The notes beneath the pieces are model-generated. The model did no database searches and was not told the DNA's origin. It worked only from the letters and a program-made list of their open reading frames with translations. DNA of 10,328 bases from Planctomycetota bacterium (GTDB lineage: Bacteria > Planctomycetota > UBA1135 > UBA2386). Below, piece by piece: positions 6,996-10,328 of this stretch; position 1 is the stretch's first letter; every line of letters starts with the position of its first letter. A program made the position numbers and the translations under genes. Location: NCBI GenBank assembly GCA_947455805.1, contig CANGSN010000070.1, positions 1-10,328 of the forward strand, read 5' to 3'.

Positions 6996-7009
6996 ACTTC
7001 TACTTCAAG
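6996..7009 (+). repeat. attR core (14-bp direct repeat, right copy)
   Basis: This is the second copy of ACTTCTACTTCAAG. The element-side arm is GATTACTT (6992-6999) and the spacer is CTACTTC (7000-7006). The host symporter frame continues from AAG (7007-7009) straight into CTG at 7010. Confidence 0.9.
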
Positions 7010-7474
7010 CTGCTGCGGCCGCAGGCGAGCGAACAGGAACGGCTGCGGCTGTCGCGCCTCGCCATCGGCGTCGCCGTGGTGATCGCCGGCGTCGTCGGCA
7101 TCTTCCCGCCGGGCTTCGTCGCCGAGACGGTCGCGTTCGCGTTCGGCCTCGCCGCGTCGTCGTTCTTCCCGGTGCTGGTGCTCGGCATCTTCAGCAAACG
7201 CGTCGGCACGGTGCCGGCGGTCGCCGGCATGCTCGCCGGCATCGCCTTCACCGGCAGCTACATCCTCGGCACCGTCTACTTCGGGTGGTCGCGATGGTGC
7301 TTCGGGATCGGGCCACAGGGCATCGGTGCGGTCGGCATGTTCGTGAACTTTGCGGTGGCGCTGCTGCTGACGCCGTGCTGCGCCGGGCCGTCGCCGGCGG
7401 CGGCCGCGATGGTCGACCGGGTGCGCGACGCCGAGGTGGACGGAGCGGAGGTCACCGCCGACCTCCACGGATGA
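7010..7474 (+). pseudogene. Sodium:solute symporter large subunit, 3' portion (split by integrated element)
   Basis: The last 154 codons of the symporter whose start is at 364. It opens with LLRPQASEQERLRLSRLA, the usual continuation after the SSSVAHD-x-Y segment in VC_2705-type proteins. FPPGFVAETVAFAFGLAASS, FFPVLVLGIFSKRVG, AGMLAGIAFTGSYILGTVYF and FGIGPQGIGAVGMFVNFAVA follow: about four membrane helices and the typical short tail. The frame continues upstream into the element without a plausible start or ribosome site, so this half is probably not translated while the element is integrated. The residues needed for the fold look intact, so loss of function is due to the insertion and not to decay. 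That points to a recent or still reversible event. Confidence 0.9.
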
Positions 7475-7638
7475 GTCGCCGGCCGCGGTCTCGGGGAAAA
7501 CCCTGCGGGATCTTCCCGTGGATTCTCGCTGTAAAGAATGTCGCATTTGTTTGTGGCAAAAGGACTTGAGGTGAAGTTGCGGATTCGGGTGCAGGCGCGG
7601 CGCAGTGCCCTTCTCCAGCCGCGAGGTTCGTCCCGTCG
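7475..7638. other. Intergenic region between symporter 3' end and pseudo-kinase gene
   Basis: 164 bp. A modest hairpin is possible at 7494-7517 (GGGAA with TTCCC, inner CCC-TGC-GGG) without a T-run. This could weakly end symporter transcription. The stretch 7521-7570 is noticeably less GC-rich than its surroundings and may hold the promoter of the gene at 7639, but I cannot name convincing -35 and -10 boxes. Confidence 0.3.
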
Positions 7639-8883
7639 ATGTCCCGCCCGCTGTTGGTGGATCGCCTCGCCCCGATCTCGCACTGCATGTCGAACCTCTC
7701 TTCCGACGAACCCACGACGGTTGCGCGTCCGCCCGCGCGTTTCGGCCGTCTGGTGCCGCTCGCCGGCATCGCCGTGCGCCCGCATCCAGAACGCGCCCAG
7801 GTGCGGCAGTTCCTGCGCGAACTGCAGCTGCCGCTGGCCGCGCAGCAGGGGCTGCTCGACCTGATCGACGAAGCCGCGGTGCCACCGTCGCTGCAGAGGG
7901 CGCTACAGGCAGTGCTCGAACACAACCGCTACCTGCTCGAGCTGGTCGGCGAGTATCGCGAAGTCGGCGAGCTCGAGGTCGACGGCGTGCATCCGGTGGC
8001 GACGCGGCTGACGCTCGCCAACTGGCTCGCAGCCAACCTGTCGGCGTGGCACGTCGACGCCGAGCGCAATGGCCACGAACTGCAGGTGGTGCACCGCAGC
8101 TTCCTGCCGAGCCACGTGCTGGTCGATGCGCGCCTGCTGTTGCGCGCGGTCGAGGCCGTGTTGCAGGTGGCGTTCGCGCGCGCTCTCCGTGGCACCGTCG
8201 AGTTGCGCCTCGCCTACGTGCACGGCCGCGTGCAGAACGGGCCGGGGCAGCTGCGTCTCGAGGTCGTCAGCGGTGGCGGTGGCTTCTCGGAGCTCGAACA
8301 GGGCTACGCATTCGCCCCGTTCCAGGTGCTCGACGCCGCAGAGCGACCGCGCCTCGGTCTCGCCATCGCCCAGCGGCTGTGCGCGCTGCTCGGTGGGGTG
8401 CTGACGATCGACAGCCGGGGCCGCGCCAGCTGCTGCTACCGTATCGAGTTGCCGATGGCGGCCACCGCCGACGCGCAGTGGTTCGATCCCGTGGTCGGGG
8501 CCAGCCGCCTGCTCGGGCCGGTGCATCCGGGCCGCGTGCTGTTCGTCGGCTGCGTGGACGACGTGCGCACCTTGTGCACGCCGCTGTTGCTGCGCACGGG
8601 GTTCACCGTCGTCGGCTGCGGTGGTGGGGCCGACGCCGTCGCCAGGACGCTGGCCGAGGACCCGGCCGGCTGGAGCGCGTGCGTGTTCGCCGACGAGGGC
8701 TGCTGGCAGGCGGCCGCGCCGTCGCTCGCTGCCGCCCGCGCTGCGGGCTTCCGCGGCGTCGTCGTCGTCGAGAGTGGGCAGGACGCGGCGCACGTGCCCT
8801 ACGTGCCGTGCCGCCAGCTGAGCGGTCGCGCGTTGGCCGAGCTGCTCGGCTCCGGCCGCTACGCCGGCCTCGCCGACGGCTGA
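7639..8883 (+). CDS. Degenerate hybrid histidine kinase-like protein (pseudo-kinase plus pseudo-receiver)
   Basis: A 414-residue cytoplasmic-looking protein with the layout of a hybrid histidine kinase but few of its catalytic residues. FLRELQLPLAAQQGLLDLI (58-76) aligns with the H-box, with Arg60 where the phosphoaccepting His should be. LLRAVEAVLQVAFARAL (167-183) stands for the N-box but lacks its Asn residues. VVSGGGGF (209-216) stands for G1, with Ser211 in place of Asp. FAPFQ and RLGLAIAQRLCALLGG (238-253) preserve the F- and G2-like parts. A receiver-like domain follows (299-405, GRVLFVGCVDDVRTL...), with the acidic pair shifted or missing. No sensor or membrane segment is seen. ATG 7639 is assumed; ATG 7687 is possible. 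It probably acts by protein binding, for example as a scaffold or regulator. ATP binding cannot be excluded. Confidence 0.75.
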   Translation: MSRPLLVDRLAPISHCMSNLSSDEPTTVARPPARFGRLVPLAGIAVRPHPERAQVRQFLRELQLPLAAQQGLLDLIDEAAVPPSLQRALQAVLEHNRYLLELVGEYREVGELEVDGVHPVATRLTLANWLAANLSAWHVDAERNGHELQVVHRSFLPSHVLVDARLLLRAVEAVLQVAFARALRGTVELRLAYVHGRVQNGPGQLRLEVVSGGGGFSELEQGYAFAPFQVLDAAERPRLGLAIAQRLCALLGGVLTIDSRGRASCCYRIELPMAATADAQWFDPVVGASRLLGPVHPGRVLFVGCVDDVRTLCTPLLLRTGFTVVGCGGGADAVARTLAEDPAGWSACVFADEGCWQAAAPSLAAARAAGFRGVVVVESGQDAAHVPYVPCRQLSGRALAELLGSGRYAGLADG

Positions 8884-8907
8884 GTTCGCGCGCTCGGCGC
8901 TCGGCGA

Positions 8908-10092
8908 CTACAGCGTGCGCGCCGTCACCGAGTCGGCGACCTGCAGCACGAACCGCGTCTCGCTGCGCCACGTCGTGCCCGGCTCGAGGATCGTCGTCGG
9001 GAAGTGCTTTTGGTGCACGCTGTCCGGGAAGTGCTGCGTCTCGAGGCAGACGGCGCTGTTCTGCGGGTAGCGGCGGCCGCCCTTGCCGACCTGGTTCTTC
9101 AGGTAGTTGCCGGTGTAGACCTGCAGCCCCGGCTCGGTCGTCTCGATGCGCAGCGAGCGCTGGGTCTGTGGGTGCCACAAGCGCGCGACCGGCCGCAGCG
9201 AGCTTTTGCCGCCACGCAGCACGAAGTTGTGGTCGTAGCCCTTCGCCGGCGTGCCGGCGACGCCAAAGAACCACAGCGACAGCGCCACCGGCGTGCGGAA
9301 GTCGAGCGGGGTGCCGGCGAGGGGGGCGAGCACTCCGGTCGGGATCAGCGTGTCGTTCGTCGGCGTGTACTGGTCGGCGGCGATCTGCAGCTGGTGGTCG
9401 AGCACCGTCTCGGCGCCGGCCCCGGCGAGGTTCCAGTAGGCGTGGTTGGTCAGGTTGATCGGCGTGCGGCGATCGCTGGTCGCCTCGCTGACGACGTGGA
9501 TCGCCGGGCCCGGCTGCAGCCAGTAGGTGACCGCAACGTCGAGGTTGCCGGGGTAGCCCTCGTCGCCGTCGGCGCTGCGGACGGTGAAGCGCACGCCGAC
9601 GTTGCCACCGTCGCGCACGGCCTTGCCGTTCCACAGCAGGCGCGACAGCGCGCGGTCGCCGCCGCCGTGCAGGTGGTTCCTGCCGTCGTTGGCGAGCAGC
9701 GCGAAGCTGCGGCCGTCGAGCGAGAACTCGGCGTTGGCGATGCGGTTGCAGACGCGGCCGGTGGTGCAGCCGAAGTACTGGTTGTCGGGCGACTCGTAGC
9801 CGGCGACGTCGTCGAAGCCGAGCACGACGTCGTCGACGTTGCCGCCGCGGTCGATCGCGCGCACCGCCACCAGCGTGGCGCCGTGGTCGGTGACGTCGAA
9901 CTCGAGGCCGTGGCCGCGCACGGTCCACAAGCGGGGGGTGCGGCCGTCGAGGCGCTTGCCGAACGGGCGATCGATCACGGACGTGGCGACGGACGCGGAG
10001 GATGGCGAAGTTTGGTCGGCCACGGTGGAGCAGGATGCGAGCGGGAGGCACGCCGCGAGCAGGCAGCGAGCGGCGAGGGGTGCGAACTTCAT
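8908..10092 (-). CDS. galM: Aldose 1-epimerase (mutarotase), predicted lipoprotein
   Basis: A 394-residue mutarotase that interconverts the alpha and beta anomers of sugars such as galactose and glucose. Catalytic landmarks: NQYFGCTTGRVCNRIANAEF (104-123), HLHGG (140-144), NHAYWNL with the catalytic acid His217, and CLETQHFPDS with the catalytic base Glu351. The N-terminus MKFAPLAARCLLAACLPLASC is a signal peptide with lipobox LASC (Cys21), so the enzyme is likely anchored on the outer side of the cytoplasmic membrane or in the outer membrane. Cytoplasmic GalM lacks this extension. The gene follows the RNA methyltransferase by 11 bases on the minus strand. It ends 24 bases from the convergent gene ending at 8883. 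The ATG at 10092 is chosen because it begins the signal peptide. Confidence 0.93.
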   Translation of the reverse strand: MKFAPLAARCLLAACLPLASCSTVADQTSPSSASVATSVIDRPFGKRLDGRTPRLWTVRGHGLEFDVTDHGATLVAVRAIDRGGNVDDVVLGFDDVAGYESPDNQYFGCTTGRVCNRIANAEFSLDGRSFALLANDGRNHLHGGGDRALSRLLWNGKAVRDGGNVGVRFTVRSADGDEGYPGNLDVAVTYWLQPGPAIHVVSEATSDRRTPINLTNHAYWNLAGAGAETVLDHQLQIAADQYTPTNDTLIPTGVLAPLAGTPLDFRTPVALSLWFFGVAGTPAKGYDHNFVLRGGKSSLRPVARLWHPQTQRSLRIETTEPGLQVYTGNYLKNQVGKGGRRYPQNSAVCLETQHFPDSVHQKHFPTTILEPGTTWRSETRFVLQVADSVTARTL

Positions 10093-10103
10093 GGCGCGCG
10101 AGG

Positions 10104-10328
10104 CTAACGACGCGCTTCCAGGCAGACCAGCGACTCGACCAGTGCTGTCTGCGGGAACATGTCGAATGGCACTGCGCGCACCACGTCGAAGCCGGCGGCC
10201 CGCAGCGCCTGCAGGTCGTGCAACAGCGTCTGCGGTTCGCACGACACGTAGGCGAGGCGCTCGGGCCGCAACTGCGCCAATTCGTCGACGACGTCCTGGC
10301 CGAGGCCCTCGCGCGGCGGATCCATGGC
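10104..10328 (-). CDS. TrmA/RlmD-type RNA (uracil-5-)-methyltransferase, C-terminal part (5' end outside window)
   Basis: The last 74 codons of an S-adenosylmethionine-dependent enzyme that makes 5-methyluridine in rRNA or tRNA. Motifs: DPPREGL, where the conserved DPPR loop binds the target base; YVSCEPQTLLHDL, with the nucleophilic Cys; then AAGFDVVRAVPFDMFPQTAL and VESLVCLEAR, the family's C-terminal signature. The Met before DPPR at 10325 is an internal residue, not a start, since the family normally has about 300 residues ahead of this point and the frame is open to the edge. It is closely followed by the mutarotase gene and probably cotranscribed with it. RlmD-like and TrmA-like members cannot be told apart from this fragment. 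Confidence 0.88.
   Translation of the reverse strand, partial: AMDPPREGLGQDVVDELAQLRPERLAYVSCEPQTLLHDLQALRAAGFDVVRAVPFDMFPQTALVESLVCLEARR

Noticed and set aside
7494..7517. Intrinsic terminator after the symporter
   Set aside because: Only a 5-bp outer stem with internal gaps and no T-run; mentioned as a weak possibility but not called as a terminator.
7605..9458. 617-codon plus-strand frame spanning the pseudo-kinase and mutarotase
   Set aside because: It overlaps two better-supported genes on opposite strands; the product is almost all Arg, Ala, Gly and Pro.
8603..10051. 482-codon minus-strand frame over the mutarotase
   Set aside because: It is out of frame with the clear mutarotase and consists of Arg/Pro-rich shadow sequence.
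10323..10325. Start of the methyltransferase at the Met before DPPR
   Set aside because: DPPR lies deep inside TrmA/RlmD-type enzymes, so the true start is outside the window.

Overview
The window is GC-rich chromosomal DNA from a Gram-negative-type bacterium. Two predicted lipoproteins with clear lipoboxes and the mix of genes fit Planctomycetota, Myxococcota or a GC-rich proteobacterium, but nothing here fixes the phylum. The backbone reads: a sodium/solute symporter small subunit (38-367), its large subunit (starting at 364), a degenerate hybrid-kinase-like protein (7639-8883, plus strand) and, on the minus strand, a lipoprotein aldose 1-epimerase (8908-10092) behind the end of a TrmA/RlmD-type RNA m5U methyltransferase (10104 to the window edge).

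The main feature is a compact integrative element of about 5.3 kb (1712-7009) that has split the symporter gene. Both junctions carry the same 14-bp sequence. Joining the left half (364-1725) to the right half (7010-7474) restores one uninterrupted 608-residue reading frame of the VC_2705-type symporter family. Re-joining the element's own ends gives an attP core made of two perfect 8-bp inverted arms, GATTACTT and AAGTAATC, around a 7-bp spacer, CTACTTC. This is the textbook layout of a tyrosine-recombinase crossover site. The right arm of attP also supplies the TAA that cleanly ends the truncated symporter.

Inside the element, in one direction, lie a tyrosine integrase (1885-3063), a structured intergenic stretch (3064-3276), an excisionase-type helix-turn-helix protein (3277-3501), a 53-residue protein (3585-3746), a DUF3987-type replication ATPase (3743-5449), a doubtful small basic ORF (5446-5646), two paralogous DUF5681-like proteins of the kind found beside phage terminases (5643-6050 and 6047-6484), and a Bor-like lipoprotein (6582-6878) next to the right end. 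From 3743 to 6484 the genes are coupled by GTGA or ATGA overlaps. There are no capsid, portal, large terminase, tail, lysis or conjugation genes. The content (int, xis, replication, TerS-like proteins, surface cargo) therefore resembles a phage satellite or PICI-like island more than a prophage or ICE. This is an inference from gene content.

The host gene at 7639 is also unusual. It keeps the layout of a histidine kinase plus receiver, but the phosphoacceptor His, the N-box Asn residues, the G1 Asp and the receiver acidic pair are all replaced. It looks like a pseudo-hybrid kinase that works by binding rather than phosphotransfer.
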